DNA of 64,000 bases from Neoscytalidium dimidiatum (GCA_037367355.1 CM074695.1:496001-560000), one strand, 5' to 3'; numbered from the stretch's first letter, positions 35,148 through 47,768 are shown. Translations and numbers: made by a program. The notes: generated by a model not told the origin, from the letters alone.

Positions 35148-37171
35148 TCAAGCTTTCGGCTTCTTCCTCGCCAAATGCCCAGCCAAAACATTAACCTTCC
35201 CCGCATCCGCCGCCGCCGTCGCCGCCGCCGCCGTCTGTCCCTCACCACCACCAACAGCAGCAGCAGCAGCCGCGCCATCCGTCTTCGGCTTCTTCCTCAC
35301 CAACCCGGCCGTCAAAACGTTCACCCCACCATCCACACCGTTCCGCACCGGCCCCGGCCCCGGCCCCGGCCCCGGCTCCGCCTCACCGCCTCCCTCCCCT
35401 CGCGTCCCCTCCACCTCCTCTCCCCCCCTCTTCTTCCGCCGCACCCCGACCAGCACGTTCACGCCCTCGGCCCCGTCCGCCCGCACCGCCCGCTCCTCCC
35501 CCCGCCTCCCCGCGACGGCCACGCCCCACGCGCCGCCCCTGCTCCGCCCCAGCACGCCCACCTCCTCGACCCAGCGGCGCGTGCTGACGGCCGCGATGGC
35601 GCGGTCGGCGAAGTTGTGGTGCAGCAGCAGGTCCGTGGCGCGGCGGTAGTCCTTGTCGGCGAGGACGAGGGGGGCGCGGGAGGCGGGCGGCCAGGCGTAG
35701 TGCTTTGTCGACTCGGGGATGTTGGCGATGGGGTCGGCAGCGGTGGTGGTGGTGGTGGTGGTGGTGGTGGTGGTGGTGGTAGTCGGGATGGGGGCGGAGG
35801 AGTTGGAGATGGTGGAGGAGGAGGAGGAGGAGGAGGAGGAGGAGGAGGAGGAGGAGGAGGGGATGCGGTGGCGGAGGATTTGATGCGGGGGAGGCGGGGG
35901 ACGATGGGGCCGGTGAGCTTGGAGGAGCGGCGGCGGGGGCGGGCGGCGGTGGAGGGGGGTGAAGGCTTGTTTTTCGCGGTTGCGGTGGTTGGGGGCTGGG
36001 CGAGCATTTGCGCGAGGGAGGCGGAGTTGGTGGTGGTGGTGGACGAGTCGGCGCCGGCGTCTGAGAGGACGTCGTTGTCGCTGCTGGCGGCATTGGCGTC
36101 GACGACGTCCGCGGGCGTGAAGAGCACCCAGATGAAGCCGACCAGCCGTCCGGACGAGCACTCCTGCCGGAACGACATCATCTCCCAGAACTGCTCGAGG
36201 CTGCGCACGCTGCGCCACTGGCCCGTCCCGCGGCTGGGGCTGGTCACCGTCGCGGCGCCGCCGTCGGGCAGCTCGTCGTCCAGCTCGTCCATGTACCGCG
36301 CCTTCGGGTCGTCTGGGAAGTGAGGGATCAGGCAGCGCGGCGGCGCGGTCGGGTGCGGTGAGATGTCGAGGAGCGGGTGGCCGTGATGCCAGCGCTTTTG
36401 GTTTGGCGGATCGGAGCGCGCGCTGGGCGGGAAGAAGCGCTGCGTTTCGTTGCGCTCCAGGCCGGGGATGATCAGGTAGCCTTGCGCGGTCGTTGAGGCC
36501 TGTTGCTGCTGCTGCTGCTGCTGCTGTTGCTTTGCCGCCGCCTCGCTGTCCGTCTCAGCCTTGCTGGACGACGATGCCTCGGGCGTGTATGCGCGCACGA
36601 CGGGATCGAGCACCTTGCACCACCATTTTACCAGGGCGGTGTCGTCGGCGACGTGCTTGCTCGCGTTCTCGATACTGCCTGGGAAGAGGTACTGGTCCTG
36701 GGCGCGCGCGAAGAGCGAGACGACCAGGCGCGTGCCGGGGCGCTGGCGGCGCCGGACCAGCCAGGCGATGAAGGTGGTTGAGATGGCGCGTATTGGAGAG
36801 TTCGATGAGCGTGGCAAGTTCAGCAGCGAGAGGTAGCCGGTCGAGTCTGCTTTGGAGACGAAGATGGTTGTTAGATGCGAGGTTGTGTAGATTAGCACTT
36901 CGATAGCAAATATAAAGACCTCGCCAGCCGTTTTCTTGCTCCCTTCTTCTTCCTGCTCCTGTTGCGCGTCTTCCGGAGTGATTGACACGTTCAGGAAGTG
37001 AGACTCGCAGTAGGTGCGCTCAGGGCGCGCGCCGGGAGGAGCTGAGAAGATGGCGCTGCACTTGGTGGGCGGCGTCGAGATGTGGTAGTAGGTGAATTTT
37101 GCGCCTTGTGGCAGCGCCGCAGCCAGAAGTTCGCTCAGGGGGGCATTGCTTTCTGTGCGCGCGGCTGCCAT
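35148..37171 (-). CDS. RTT109: Histone acetyltransferase RTT109, frame broken in a microsatellite
   Basis: Acetylates H3 Lys56 on newly made histones, working with Asf1 or Vps75 upstream of CAF-1. The ATG is at 37171, with no intron seen. Family text is strong: HISTPPTKCSAIFSAPPG, FIFAIEVLIYTTSHLTTIF, SKADSTGY (Asp about 109), RRRQRPGTRLVVSLFARAQD, KWWCKVLDPV, FPDDPKARYMDELDDE (Asp287-Asp288 and Lys290, positions known to matter in the yeast enzyme) and EQFWEMMSFRQECSSGRLVG. After KLTGPIVPRLPRIKSS (about 35880) this frame enters proline runs and non-homologous text ending at 35459. The genuine C-terminus (KHYAWPPASRAPLVLADKDY, then VNVLAGHLARKKPKA) lies in another frame ending at 35148. The join must fall in 35720-35880, inside GGA/GGT repeats. 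No GT donor lies there on the coding strand, so an intron cannot explain it. A one-base loss (or two-base gain) by slippage, or an assembly error, would. Confidence 0.92.
35742..35780. repeat. (GGT)13 microsatellite in RTT109
   Basis: Thirteen uninterrupted GGT units (ACC on the coding strand) encode a Thr run in the frame of the true RTT109 C-terminus. It lies within the interval where the reading frame must change. Confidence 0.95.
35814..35860. repeat. (GGA)n microsatellite in RTT109, probable frameshift site
   Basis: About 15 GGA units run to 35860 and are followed by a GGGGA interruption. On the coding strand (TCC)n reads as Pro in the upstream RTT109 frame and as Ser in the downstream one. 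A length change that is not a multiple of three here would exactly swap the frames. Confidence 0.95.
36501..36530. repeat. CTG/CAG trinucleotide tract (poly-Gln in RTT109)
   Basis: CAG/CAA codons on the coding strand give a run of ten Gln residues at about 215-224. This lies in a loop between two conserved RTT109 blocks, where length variation is tolerated. Confidence 0.9.
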
Positions 37172-37411
37172 CTGTTTTATTTTTTGTTCCTTCCGGTGCG
37201 TGGAAGGAGGAAAGTGAAAGTGAGGGAGAGTGAGCTCCGAGAGCTGGAGCTGTGATCGAGGGCGCTTTGGCTCTTCGGTGACATGCATCGGCGAAAAAGG
37301 ATCGCCGAACTTTTTGACCTGCACTTGCATCAACACCCGCTCCGGCTCACGCGCTCCACTCCGTCGCCAGCTTCCCACCACCGGGCCCCAGCCGCCGCGC
37401 CAACAGTCCCA
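37172..37411. promoter_or_regulatory. Short bidirectional promoter, RTT109/mL57
   Basis: Only 240 bp separate the start codons of RTT109 (minus) and mL57 (plus). Both core promoters and 5' leaders must fit here. No specific element was recognised. Confidence 0.6.
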
Positions 37412-38375
37412 ATGGCCTCGAAAGCTCCTCTCAGGCCGCTGCTCGGCGTCGCCAGGTCGTCCGTCCGCCGTCCCCAGCATTCGACGCGGTCGTCCGGCCC
37501 CATCGCCGTCTCCGCCGCATCGCCGTCCTCCGCCATCGTGCACGCCCATCCTTACTCCTCCGCCGCCCAGGTCCAGGATCCCAAGATCCCCCCGGACCCC
37601 GTCGACGTGCCCCGATGGAAGCAGACGCCCCGCGCAATGACGGCTCCCGTGCGGATACGGCCCGTGAAGCCGGGCAACGAGTGGAACATCACCGAGGACC
37701 CGCGCCGGCTCGACGACGCCTACACGCGCATGCTGGGCAATGGCAGCGACACTTTCCTGTCCGAGGAGATCAAGTGGCTGGCGGTGACGCATAAGAGCTT
37801 CGATCACGGCAGACGAGGTTTCAATGACCGACTGGCGTATCTGGGTATGCAATTGAGACGATACATGCATCCGCCATATCGTCCGATCAATGGTTAATAC
37901 TTTCGATGTAGGGAAACGCATCGTGGAGCTCCAGACTTCGTTGGCGCTCTTGAATATGCCTAGATCCCCTGTGGGTGGGCGTAAAGCTGACCCTCACGAT
38001 CGGGAACCGTTCTCGCACCCTGCGTTGGACGGTCTGAGGAACCTTTCTTCTCGGGCGAAGGATGACTTGATTGGGAAGGATAGGCTCGCTCGTTTAGCCA
38101 GGGATTACGGCTTCGAGCCTGTCATTAGGTGGAAGCCGAAGAAGGTGAGTGCACGAAATAGGCTCTTGATGGTCAATTATCATTGGTCAAAGCAACTAAC
38201 TAGATCATTGCGCAATTAGGCGGATAATCTTCAAGGATCAGGTATAGACGTCGTTCTCGCACAGACTTTGTATGCCATTGTTGGCGCGCTGGCAATGCAA
38301 AAGGGTGGTGACGTTGCAAACAAGACTGTCCGGAACAGGATACTGGCCCCGCTTGGCATCTCGAGGAAGTCATGA
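37412..38375 (+). CDS. Mitochondrial large-subunit ribosomal protein mL57 (MRPL15)
   Basis: Mitoribosomal protein with an RNase III-like fold that has lost catalysis. Three exons: 37412-37844, 37912-38144 and 38220-38375; introns are 67 and 75 nt, the second with a CAACTAAC branch site. The product is 273 aa. The N-terminus is rich in Arg, Ser and Ala without acidic residues, as expected for mitochondrial import. The RNase III-like block is clear: WNITEDPRRLDDAYTRMLG, EEIKWLAVTHKSFDHGRRGF, then NDRLAYLGKRIVELQTSLAL across the first splice. The last exon carries AQTLYAIVGALAMQKGGDVA, the conserved C-terminal helix. All phases close. The frame is open upstream, but the ATG at 37412 is the first one giving a sensible presequence. 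Confidence 0.92.
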
Positions 38376-41300
38376 GTCTTGCGGCGTTGTATCATAGACA
38401 TGTATAGTAAGTCACGGCAAGTCTGGGATCATGGGCGAGGAAAACGGGACGTTATGAGCGCAACTTCGACTTTCTGGATACCACTATTGGCAGTGTGCCG
38501 TGACCCATCATGCGTTTAATCTCCTGTTGTTCAGGCGCATTTTGTTTGGAAACCTTGCTTGATTATCACTCACTCTGCATATACAGTAAGCTGATATCAC
38601 GGTCCGTCGACTTCCAATATTTAGTTGACGATCAGAGGCAAGACATCTCACTCAGTCTAGACGTTTGCAAAGCTGACTCTGTATACAACAATCCATTGAC
38701 GATGATGTGCTGACGGCACGTGCGGGTGGGGAGACGGAATGCTTCTTCGGCTCAACCTTTCCAACATCCAAGCGTGGCAATCGTTGGTTGTGATCCAGAT
38801 TGACCGCCCAATGCACTCTGGTGGAGCAATCCTGGGTGGAGATGCAATGAGAACCCCGCTTCTATAGATGCTCATTTCAAAATCTCCGAGACTTAGATTC
38901 CCAATGCTCGGTTGAGAGGGTTCGAAATTGATTGCTACGAAAAGGTGTGCGATTTCAGTGCCCGTGAGACCTATTCATGCGTTCGAGGCTTCCAAGACTA
39001 TATGCGTATACCACCAGCAGTCGACACGTTTGAAATCAGAAGAGGTCATACCTGTGGCTTTTTTTTTTCCCTCCGCATTTGTCAAGTCCGAAAGCCCGCT
39101 ACTTAGCTCCGACTGTGTAGCATTGCGCATGTCGTCCAAATCCTTCGCCGCTTCAGCCCTGCAACATGTTTCAACATCGCTCGACCATGTTTCAATGTCA
39201 GGCAGGTGGATCACCGTGTAATGATGCCTGCACGAAGCCGGCGATTCCGGAAGTCAATCTGGACGGAGGATTACTCGATCGGTCATCAAACAAGCAGCGT
39301 CATATTATCGTCCGAGGCCGGTTCGTTATCCGGATTGTCGATCACACAATGTGGCTTTGCTTGGCCTTGTCATGGGCAGACGGCGCGTGCGGGCTTGGTG
39401 GTGAAAAGAAAAGAAAAAAAAAAGCGCTCAACCAACGATTCTTTGGAAAAGCCACGCACTCAGTGGCGATAGCGGCGGGAGGGAAGACCCATGTAAGCTT
39501 TTCCCTGAGGCGAGGGCCCCTCTCATCAAACGAGGTAAGGGAAGGCGGGAAACATCTAGATTGCGACTCGGGACGCCGCCCAACCACTGCTGGACCGCCC
39601 CTCAACCACCGGCAATTTGCACCATTAGCAGGGAAAAAAAGATATTTACGAGAGGGCGGTCATTCGACGGGTATTGGGTGTCCCCTTGGACCAAGGGAGC
39701 GGACGCCTACATGTCCCTTCGACCCATAGTGATATCTCGTTTACTCCTAATAGCTGGCGAGCGCTAGCCTCCTGCTGCCACGCCGAACGCCACCTGCAGC
39801 CATCCGAGATTCGCACCACGTACTCCTGGTTCGGTGTTTCTGTCGCCCGAATAGGAGGTCAGCCAGCCTCCGTTGAGGACGGAGATAAGAGAGGCTAGAG
39901 GGGCAGGAGGGGAAATATGCAGATTGATTTGAGGTCTGCTTTTTGGCCCTTGGCTCCTTGCGCTGATAAGGGAGCGTGTCGAGTAGAACACAACAACGGC
40001 TATCGCGAGCGTACCCAGGGCGTCGGGATGAGGTTAGCGTCCCGCAGTCGTGCAGTGTGCGAGCACGCAAGCAAGGAGCAGGATGAGCCACGATAGGCCG
40101 GTTGCCTATTTTAAAAAGGCGTGCATCAGAGCTTGCCGTGACCGCACCCGCATGGGCGCGAAGCTAGGGAGCGGGCAGGCGAGGAGGGCGGAGCGCGGAG
40201 GGTGGAGGGTGGAAGGTGGAAGGGCCCAGGAATTCGGGCAGAAACAGCAAACCCACGCGCCGGACGGGGTTTCAAATGAGCTTGGCCGTTGAGCCAGATC
40301 ATCCTTCTCGCTCTGTTTGCTGACGCCCGTGTGCCTGCGGCGGCCCAGTGCGCGGCGGCGTTCGTGTGCAATCTCTCGTCATCAACATGCGGCATTGTGT
40401 TTCTGGCGCACTGCGCGCTGGTGCGGAGAGGCCTTGCGTGCTGAAGCTGCCAAACATCCTGGACCTGCCCGAGCTGGCTGAGCGTCGCTGCGAATGCCAG
40501 TCGACGAAAGCAGGCCTTGTTCTTGTCGAGGTGCCGTGAGGTGATTTGCACGCGGTTACACGAGGAGAGCCCCGCCGGCCCTGTCTCAGAGTCTCGCTGA
40601 CCTTCCGAGGAGGGCAAGAATTCGAAAAGCCCGGCCCTGGCGCGCCCAAACGGGACTGCCGCCAGCCGATCTGCGCGGGAAGACGAAAGAAGCTTCGATG
40701 GCGGCCAGTGCAGCAGCACACTCGCAGAGGCGCGCGCGGGCTGGTTGGTGCTGTTGGATGGCTGCTGGCGGTGCTGCTGGTGCCGCTGCCGTCGCCGTTG
40801 CTGCAGCGTGTGGTTGTTGGTTCAGGCTGGCCATTTTTAGTCGGCCGTTTCTAAAATCTGACAACCAACTGACGCGTCGGCCGGTTCTGCGCGTGGCAAC
40901 GCAGCTGGGCGCTCCCCCCCTCTCTGTCTAACTTTGCCGGCCCCGACCCGGCAGCGCGCCTCCCAGCCGCACCGCCGCGGCCACAGCGAGCAGCCCAGCG
41001 CTGCCCTGGCCGTGAATAGCAAAAACAGGCATGTCCGGAGCGAAAGCTTGACCGCTTTGTACGACGCGCGCCGGGTCACTGACGATCGCTTCCCCTCGCA
41101 CGCAGCGGCGGGCTTCCTGGCTCCTTGCATGTGTCGGTGGCAGCCCGCCCGAGGAGCACAAAATTGCGGCGGGCCCGGCAGCCGAAACGGCGGCCAGGGG
41201 CGGACCGAGAGAAAAGGGACGGCGGGAGGAGCGCGGCCGGCCTGGCTCCGGCGTGGCCAATGGCAGCGGCGCTGCGCTGGGCGGCATGTTTATCGAAATC

Positions 41301-41470
41301 TCCGTGGCGGCGGAGTGCGGGCAGCGGTGGGCGTGGGTGGGCATGAGGGGCGTGAAACATGGGGATTAGACGGCCGTTCGGGTCCCTCCTGACGATCGTG
41401 CCGTCATGCCAGCTCGCTGTTTGCTGGGCGCCCGCCGCGACAGCAGCAAGATCGGCGCGGGAGGCGGCCC

Positions 41471-41490
41471 TGCGCTGCGCTGCGCTGCGT
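41471..41490. repeat. TGCGC pentamer tandem repeat
   Basis: Four adjacent TGCGC units (the last ends in T). It is intergenic, with no evident function. Confidence 0.7.
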
Positions 41491-41661
41491 CAGGTAGAGG
41501 GCCGACGCCGGCGCGGCGTGGGTTAGGGCCAGGGCCAGGGCAACGAGCGAGCGAGGTGCGAGGGTGAGCTGCGGGCTGTGGCAGCGAGATGCAGTGGTGC
41601 AGCGGCGTCTGTAAGGCACAATTCGCTGGATGACGCGGACGCGTTTGCCCGCGGCGGCGGA

Positions 41662-41692
41662 GGCGCTGGCGCTGGCGCAGGCGCTGGCGCAG
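41662..41692. repeat. GGCGCTGGCGCA-type minisatellite
   Basis: Imperfect repeats of a GGCGCTGGCGC(A/T) unit within the GC-rich intergenic block. Confidence 0.7.
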
Positions 41693-42226
41693 CCGACCCG
41701 CAGGCTGTCCGCTGCCCGCTGCCCGCCCTGAGGCCCTGAGGCCCTGGGCGCACGCTGCTGGTGCGGTGTGGCCAATGGCGGTGGGTTGCTGCAGCGTCGA
41801 AACGCGGCGCGTTAGATGCTGCCCTGTGCTGCTGGGATCCAGGGCTTGTGGGCGCCTTGAAGCAGCGAGGGGGCTATGTATGGCCCCCCCATGCAAGTCC
41901 CAAAGCAGCCGTGGCAGTAGCGTGGTAGCGCCAGTGTCCAGTGTGTTGCTCCTCGACGCCGCCGCTGAAGAAAAACCTCCAACGCCCCCCAATCCCTGCG
42001 CCCAAGCCTCTCCAACACCTGTCCCCTCGCTGCACAGGTTTGCCCGCGGCCCACCTAGCCCGAGTCCTCAAGTCCGCTATCGTCGCCGGACATGCTTGCG
42101 TAGAGGACGACTGCCCGCGCTGACCGAGCCCCGACCTGCCTGATATCGCGCCGACCGCCGGCTGCGTACGCTCTCTAGTCACCACCGCACGACCTACCCT
42201 AATTCGAGTATCCTCACCTTTTCAGC

Positions 42227-44849
42227 ATGCTAGTCTCGGCCGTGGGCCCGCGCAAGCTGGTCCTTGTGGTCTTCATCGCCGTCTGCCTGCTGTTCCTCTC
42301 CCTCCGCAGCTCCTTTTACTCCAACTACCTGGACGATCGTGTGGTCTCGCTCGAGAACGCCGTCTCGAACGAGAAGTACGCCCAAGAGATCCCACAGGAG
42401 CACCTCACTTCGGAGGACTCGTCGCCGGCGCAGGACGCTGAGCCCGACACGGACAAGGAATGGCACCAGCACTACTCGTTCCCGTCTTCGGCTGTACGTT
42501 CTAATTCCTCATGTCTCCGCATCGGGCGGTGAGCTGACGCTCTTTTTAGGCTCTAAAGGAGAAGACCTCAACTTCGCTCATTGCCGCAACCGCAACCGGC
42601 GCTTCGTCAGCCTCTTCGCCCACGCCCGACTCGAAACCCAATGGCAGCAGCTGGCACGTTTTCAAGGATGTCATCCAGGCGAGCAAGGAATCGGCCATCA
42701 CTCACACGAAGAAGCTCTCGCCTGTTTCGAACATGCGCCAGTACCTGAACAAGATGCTCGTCTGGAGCCGTCCCGACCCTGATCCATCGCACTGGCCCGC
42801 CTACCAGGACTACATTACTCGTGATTACGACCCCAACAGATGGGAGGCTTTTCCTGCGTAAGTTGCCCAATTCAATTCCTGGCAAGATCTCGGATAATGA
42901 CGAGTAGAAGTGAGCGTGGCTACTACACGCAGGGCGTCAAATCCCTCAAGAAGGCCAAGGAACCCAAGCCTTACCTCCCCTATCCCGACTACAATGGCCC
43001 TGAGTGGAAGAGGCAGTGGAAGGGTGAATACGTCGCTTGTGAGGGGCCGCGTGGAAAGCCATTGAACGAGAGCTATCTGGATCTCGTTAAGGCTTATCCC
43101 GAGGTCTCAAGCCAATTCCCAAAACCCTCTACCGGAACGATTGAGGGCCTGGGTCTGGATGCCAACATTTGCTTCGATCGCTATGGCCGCTATGGTGCCT
43201 ATGGATTCGGCGCAGACGAGTACGATCTGCCCGACTGGGAACCTGTCCAGGAGCAGCAGGTAATTTGGAGGAAGGTCAACTGGGGCGAGCTGCAGAACCA
43301 GTGTGTCGAGCGCAACCACGAGCGTTATGCTCCGGAGGCTCGTACCAAGGAGACCAACCTTCAGCCTGGTCTCGAAATCCCGGAAACTGAGGTTGACACT
43401 CTCAGCAACAGCGCCTACAGCACCGAGCTCACCGCCCGCGAGCAGAAGGGTGAAATCACCAAGAAGTACCACTCTCGCACTGCTATTCTGATCCGGACTT
43501 GGGAGGGTTACACCTACACCGACAACGATCTCCAGGCAATCCGTGCCATGATTCAGGAGCTCTCCTTGTTTTCAGGCGGCGAGTTCCAGGTCTTCCTCTT
43601 CGTGAACGTCAAGGATCGCTCCGTCCCCATTTTCGATGACCCTCAGGCCTATGATGACATGCTTAAGAAGGTCGTCCCCACTGAGCTGCGCAGCATCTCC
43701 ATCCTCTGGAACGAGGACATCTGCCAGAGGGCGTACCCCGAAGTTACTGACTGGCAGGTGTACTGGCACCAGTTCATGCCGGTTCAGTGGTTCAGCAAGA
43801 CGCACCCGGAATTTGATTATGTCTGGAATTGGGAGACCGACGCCCGTTACACCGGCCAGCACTACCACTTCCTCACCAAGATCCAAGACTTTGCCAGGAA
43901 ACAGCCAAGGAAGTATCTCTGGGAGCGCAACAAGCGTTACTACATTCCCGGTCTTCACGGTGACTATGAGACCTATTTCAACGACACGAACCAAATTGTC
44001 GAGGACGCGTGGAGCCAAGGTCAAGTTCCCAGTCCTGTTTGGGGCCCGCAGCCTTACTCTCCCGTGCAGACGCCACTCGGCCCCATGCCTCCGCACGAGA
44101 TGAATGTGGACGAGTACGAATGGGGTGTCGGCGAAGAGGCCGATCTCATCACGCTTTTGCCCATGTTTGACCCTGTTCGCACTTTCTGGTCTTACCGTGA
44201 CAAGATCTGGAACTACATTCCTGGCCTTCACCCCGATTTCAGTGTCGACCCGTACGACAATGCCTACACCGACCCTCGTTTCGTTACCATCCCGCGTCGC
44301 ATTTTCATCAACACGGTCGCACGTTTCAGCAAGCGCATGCTCCACACGATGCACCTCGAGAACAAGGTCGGTCGCTGCATGCAGGCTGAGATGTGGCCTG
44401 CAACAGTCGCACTTCAGCACGGTCTCAAGGCTGTCTATGCTCCTCAGCCGATTTGGTTCGACCGTGTGTGGCCACCGCACTATATCGACGCAATCTTCAA
44501 CGCCAACCTTGATGGAGGCTTCAACCCTATTGGCTGGTCGGAAGGTCCCGACTCGCCTTACAACGGTGATCGTGAACACAACTACTACGGTTGGTCGTGG
44601 TACTTCAGCTCGCGCTTCCCCAAGGACATTTACAGAAGATGGCTGGGCTGGAAGGTCAAGATTCACGAATGGGGTGAGCCCGAGAAGATCGTCGGTGGCC
44701 AAGAGGAGGAGCACGGCCAAATTGGTGATCGCGTCAAGGTGGGCGGAAGTGACAACAGAGATTCCGAGAAGCCTACAGTAGGCGGACGAATGTGTCTGCC
44801 CGGCATGCTGCTGCATCCAGTGAAGAGGATCCAGCAGGGTGAGATTTAA
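42227..44849 (+). CDS. DUF3405 family type II membrane protein (putative glycosyltransferase)
   Basis: An 838-aa fungal-specific protein. Three exons: 42227-42493, 42550-42857 and 42908-44849; introns are 56 and 50 nt, the first with a GCTGAC branch site. Residues 9-27 form a membrane anchor (KLVLVVFIAVCLLFLSL) near the N-terminus, giving a type II Golgi topology. After a variable stem, the conserved region starts with SRTAILIRTWEGYTYTDND and continues with FLFVNVKD, WNEDICQRAYPEV, FDYVWNWETDARYTGQHYHF, EEADLITLLPMFDP, and HGLKAVYAPQPIWFDRVWPP. The WNWETDAR block is a DxD-like acidic motif such as nucleotide-sugar enzymes use. Members are often mislabelled as transporters. Glycosyltransferase activity is inference. 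Confidence 0.9.
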
Positions 44850-47768
44850 AGAGAGATGATTCCCGTTGTTTTTGACGTATCATTTGTGCCGGTTTGGGGG
44901 AATCTGTAAGGCATTCGGACACAGCAGCTGGTGGTGGTGGATGATGCATCACGACGTTTTTCGCCACAGGAATTTGGATATCTTCCGAGCCAATCCATCC
45001 TTATCTGGCATCCTTCAATCTCCGGTTTTTCCTCTCTCTCTTCGATCATCGGCGAACGGAAAGGATCACGATCATCCGAACTACTGCTACGGCGGGCTAG
45101 TTCGCTTGAATACCTTGGGTCCCTCCAACTGCGCACAGCGTATATTGCACGTGTGTGCGTGCGCCTGCGCCTTTTTTCTCTGTACACATCCTCATAACCA
45201 CGGCACGGCATCGATCCCTCATCCTGGCGTTATTATGGAGCAATGGTTTTGCTTTTTCCCTTTCTCCACATCCAAACCATAGCGCTTCCTCTATTTTCGC
45301 TTTCCCCGCTCCGTCGCGCGCGCCGTCCATACGAAAGTTAGCCTGAGTAACCAGCAACACGAAACCACCCTCAAACCAAGGATCGTTCTACCATCAGGGG
45401 GAGGGATGATTCTTGGGGTTGAAAAAATATTATAGATTTTTTGGTACATGAGCGGAAGGAGAGGGGAACGATTTTTCTGTTATTGATGGGGTTGAAGGTT
45501 CGAGTTGCTTTTTGGTTAACGGTGAAGGCTACGTCGTTGGATGGATCTCTTTTCTTTTTCTTTTCTTTCCCCCCTTTCTTCCATGAAAGCGGAAGGGGAG
45601 GGGAAAAAAAAAGAGATTTATAAGGATTATGGGTAGAACGGAGTGGATGGGAGGTCAGTAGTTTTCTCTCTCGGAGGTAGCGAAAGTTTTAGCACAATGC
45701 ACGGAATAGCTAGCTAGCGAGCGAGCGAGTTAAGAGAAGCGAAGCAAAGCGAAGTGAGTGGATGAGAGATCCTCTTTTTTTTTTTTTTCCTCGGCTTTTT
45801 GTAACTGTTGCTATCATACGGCGGAGAGGGAACGGCGAAATACAGGCGTTGTCTGCTCTTGCACAATCAATCCATTGTTGATTTCTACTGTTTCAACTCG
45901 GTCTGAGCTTGCTTTCAGTGTGTGCAAATGAAAATGGCATTTCATTGTTGATAAGGGTTCTATGCTCCATTCTAGATGGGAGCTGACGCTGGAGATATGT
46001 ATGTATGTACACTGGGATGTAGTTGTGGTGGGTCCCGTCCCAGGGGAGGAGTATGGAGTTGAGAGCTGAAGGAATGGGCTCTTGTATCGAAATCTGTTTT
46101 CCACTCTGCTGAAATGCTTTGTCTAGACTGTGAAATCCTACGGTAGTTTCTGGATACGACTGCTTTCAAGTGGAGTGAAAGTCAACGTTGCGAGGTACCG
46201 TGACTACCGGTATTCAGACAGGAAATGGTTCATGGTTGGGCAGTGCCACTTCTCTGTTCATTTTTTTGCGGAAAAGAAAAAAAAACTCAAAAAAAAAAAA
46301 ACCAGCCGAGACTGAAATCTGGATAAAGGAGGGTCTTTTCCAAATGAATTCATGATACTACCGGGTTGGTTCAGGGACCTCTTTCCCGGTGCCAGTTATT
46401 GATCGCCTTCTGGGACCGAAGCGGATTTGCTTAGGTCGAGACGCATTTTCGGACCATTTGTGCTACTCATGCCGATGCCCACTGACTTTCTTCTTTCCCC
46501 TTCTATTACCTACTGGAGCATGAACAGGTAGGGTTGGCTAATGGACAGGGTCGGCCTATCTGCAGGGACCCGCTGGCTCCCGACCCGGCACTTTTGCCGT
46601 GGGGGAATTCCAGATCCAGCGTGCGGTTCTCTCCGCTTTGCAAACTCCGAATGGCAGCCTTGGGACTTCTCTTGGCGCCCTTTTGCGATCGATAAGACCG
46701 CAAGGCGCGCCCGCGGAAATGATGTCACGGCAAAAAGAAAGTCTTGGCTCTTGCTTGGCTGGTGGGTGTTGTGTGACACTTTTTCTTCGACGACGTTGCT
46801 GCTGCTTATCGTCCCTTTCCCGCGCGACATTACCCATCTCCGGACGACGAGCTAGCCGAAATGATCACGGGAGGTGCAAAGCGTCATGGAACTGCCGAGC
46901 GCATGATGGCGGTTTTTCTTTTTTTTCTTTTTTGCCTATGGGTTCTGCGGTCTGCGCTTTTATCCCAGCGATTCCATTGGTTGCTCTTCGAGCCTTTTGC
47001 TTTTCTAGTGCATGCTTATGCTTTTTCTTGCTCTCGTACGGGAGAGGTTGGGTGGGCTGCTGTGGTGGTGGGATCTAGGGTTGTTCTGACACGCGCCGTC
47101 ATGAGCTTCGCGGGAGAAGATGATAGGGCGGCTTCGACGATCGATGCTCTTCGCGGCGACTTGTGAAAAGAGGGCAGCGAAAATAGGCGGATCGACGGAT
47201 CGAGGTGTGAGGAAATGGGGTGATTTGTCATGTGTGAATGGGGATATTGAGGGTCTGCCTTGAGAGGGAGAGGTTGAGGCAAGACGTCATCGGTCTCCGT
47301 AAGCGCTCAAGGGTAATTGAAAAGGACACGGTGCTGAGAGCCAAATCCTGCGAGCAGCATAATAGCGGGCTGCTATGCCGGGTAGGTGCCAAGAGGTGAT
47401 TGGCGGCCTTTTTTGTCAGCTCTTCAGACGGCGCGGCGAGAAGGAATATGTTTCGGAAAACTGGGGAACGCATATGGCATCACGAGGGATCGTCGCCTTG
47501 GGCGTAGTTCTTATCGTGTACGTGTGCTGTTAGGTTGGTGATCGTGGAGTTAAGATTGCAGTGTGACGATGATGACGATGTTCTTTTTTGCAGTCGTCAT
47601 TTCTGCTACGTCGCGATGGGGAACGTATTATTCTATCTGCTGCAGCGGAGTTCTCGGGCGCTCCGCTTCCACTATGCTCCTCGTTCGGGAACGGCGGTTA
47701 CCAAATTTGGCTTTCGTCGTTCTTTCTACATCGCGTATGGACTACTCATTCTGCTGGATGGGTAGGCA
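44850..47768. other. Intergenic interval with poly-T/A tracts
   Basis: About 2.9 kb holding the 3' flanks of the convergent DUF3405 and WD40 genes. It contains a T run near 45776-45788, tetramer repeats GCTA/GCGA at about 45710-45730, and A-rich tracts near 46275-46302. Several frames of 80-160 codons exist but show no motif. A non-coding transcript is possible but not supported. Confidence 0.45.

Larger units (their letters stand above)
38376..42226. other. Long intergenic interval
   Basis: About 3.9 kb without a gene I can support. 40.1-42.1 kb is extremely GC-rich, so open frames of 100-200 codons occur on both strands by chance; they overlap each other and show no family motifs. Small GC-rich tandem repeats are present (41471-41490 and 41662-41692, listed separately, and CCCTGAGG units near 41725). 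The last part is a C/T-rich leader of the DUF3405 gene. Confidence 0.5.

Noticed and set aside
40126..42185. Many overlapping frames of 100-200 codons on both strands
   Set aside because: Extreme GC content removes stop codons by chance. The frames overlap in every phase and lack conserved motifs.
43572..44816. 414-codon frame on the minus strand
   Set aside because: Antisense shadow of the DUF3405 gene, whose own frame carries the conserved family text.
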